From an uncultured Sphingomonas sp. (GTDB lineage Bacteria > Pseudomonadota > Alphaproteobacteria > Sphingomonadales > Sphingomonadaceae), in assembly GCF_936927845.1 (NCBI RefSeq), contig NZ_CAKZHV010000065.1:1-6363 (forward strand): a stretch of DNA of 6,363 nucleotides, in the 5' to 3' direction. Below the pieces are notes generated by a model. It searched no databases, had not been told where the DNA came from, and saw only the letters and a program-made list of their open reading frames with translations. Positions 6,170 to 6,363 of this stretch are shown one piece after another; the stretch's first letter is position 1; every line of letters starts with the position of its first letter. Made by a program: the position numbers and the translations under genes.

Positions 6170-6363
6170 ATGCCCGATCGCGTGATTTAGATCGCGAGGC
6201 CCGACTACCGGCTTTGGACCGAGGCCAATCCTATGGCATTGTACCCGGCCGAGGCTCCCTGGCGGCCCGCCGGAGAGCACCGCATCCCGGAGCCGCAGAA
6301 CTTCAAGGAGGTGCTTCGCCCTCAACCGTACACCTACAGTTCGCCGGAAGTCAGCTCCGCCGA
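6170..6363 (+). pseudogene. Third operon gene, interrupted by TAG at codon 7 and cut by the window edge
   Basis: ATG 6170 follows the second HNH gene by 12 bases and has a strong ribosome site. The frame reads MPDRVI, then TAG at 6188-6190, then 57 codons without a stop to the window edge (IARPDYRLWTEANPMALYPA and on). The part after the TAG looks truly coding: about four fifths of its third positions are G or C, and it has a balanced mix of Trp, Tyr, Phe and charged residues. Possible readings are a nonsense mutation (for example CAG to TAG), a sequencing error, a short leader peptide before a gene starting at ATG 6233, or readthrough. I do not recognise the protein. A rival frame starting at ATG 6154 (ATGA overlap with the HNH stop) is also open to the edge, but it has near-random third positions and is arginine-rich, so it is less likely. 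Confidence 0.5.

Noticed and set aside
1..6363. CRISPR arrays, tRNA or rRNA genes, insertion sequences
   Set aside because: No regularly spaced direct repeats, cloverleaf-like sequences, rRNA stretches or transposase motifs were seen on either strand.

Overview
The window looks like a chromosomal accessory region or mobile island from a GC-rich proteobacterium, most probably an alphaproteobacterium. This rests on the strong G/C preference at third codon positions in the right half and the GTG starts; no taxonomic marker gene is present, so the placement is an inference. By eye the left third (about 1-2170) is clearly less GC-rich than the right two thirds, which suggests pieces of different origin.

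Left part: two genes on the minus strand (1141-1800, then 176-1144) overlap by four bases and form a compact operon of two proteins I do not recognise. The second has a hydrophobic helix followed by a probable coiled coil. A 373-base gene-free stretch with small dyads (1801-2173) separates this operon from a plus-strand small serine recombinase (2174-2863), whose catalytic serine, downstream arginines and C-terminal helix-turn-helix are all visible. A 289-base gap after it holds two good inverted repeats, one of which may be a terminator.

Right part: a plus-strand operon begins at 3153. The first gene encodes a 712-residue protein joining an N-terminal HNH/zinc-finger nuclease region to a C-terminal ABC/SMC-type ATPase. 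The second, overlapping by four bases, encodes a separate 289-residue HNH protein that parallels the N-terminal part of the first along most of its length. A third reading frame follows with a strong ribosome binding site, but it has a TAG stop at its seventh codon and then stays open to the window edge.

The ATPase plus HNH pairing resembles the PtuA/PtuB pair of Septu anti-phage systems and the ATPase/HNH effector pair of some retrons. Two points differ from the usual layout: one HNH is fused to the ATPase while a second, paralogous HNH is free, and no reverse transcriptase is in view. The most reasonable reading is a Septu-like defence operon of unusual architecture, next to a recombinase and an uncharacterised two-gene operon in what may be a defence or mobile island. 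The defence role is inferred from family and context and is not shown by the sequence alone.
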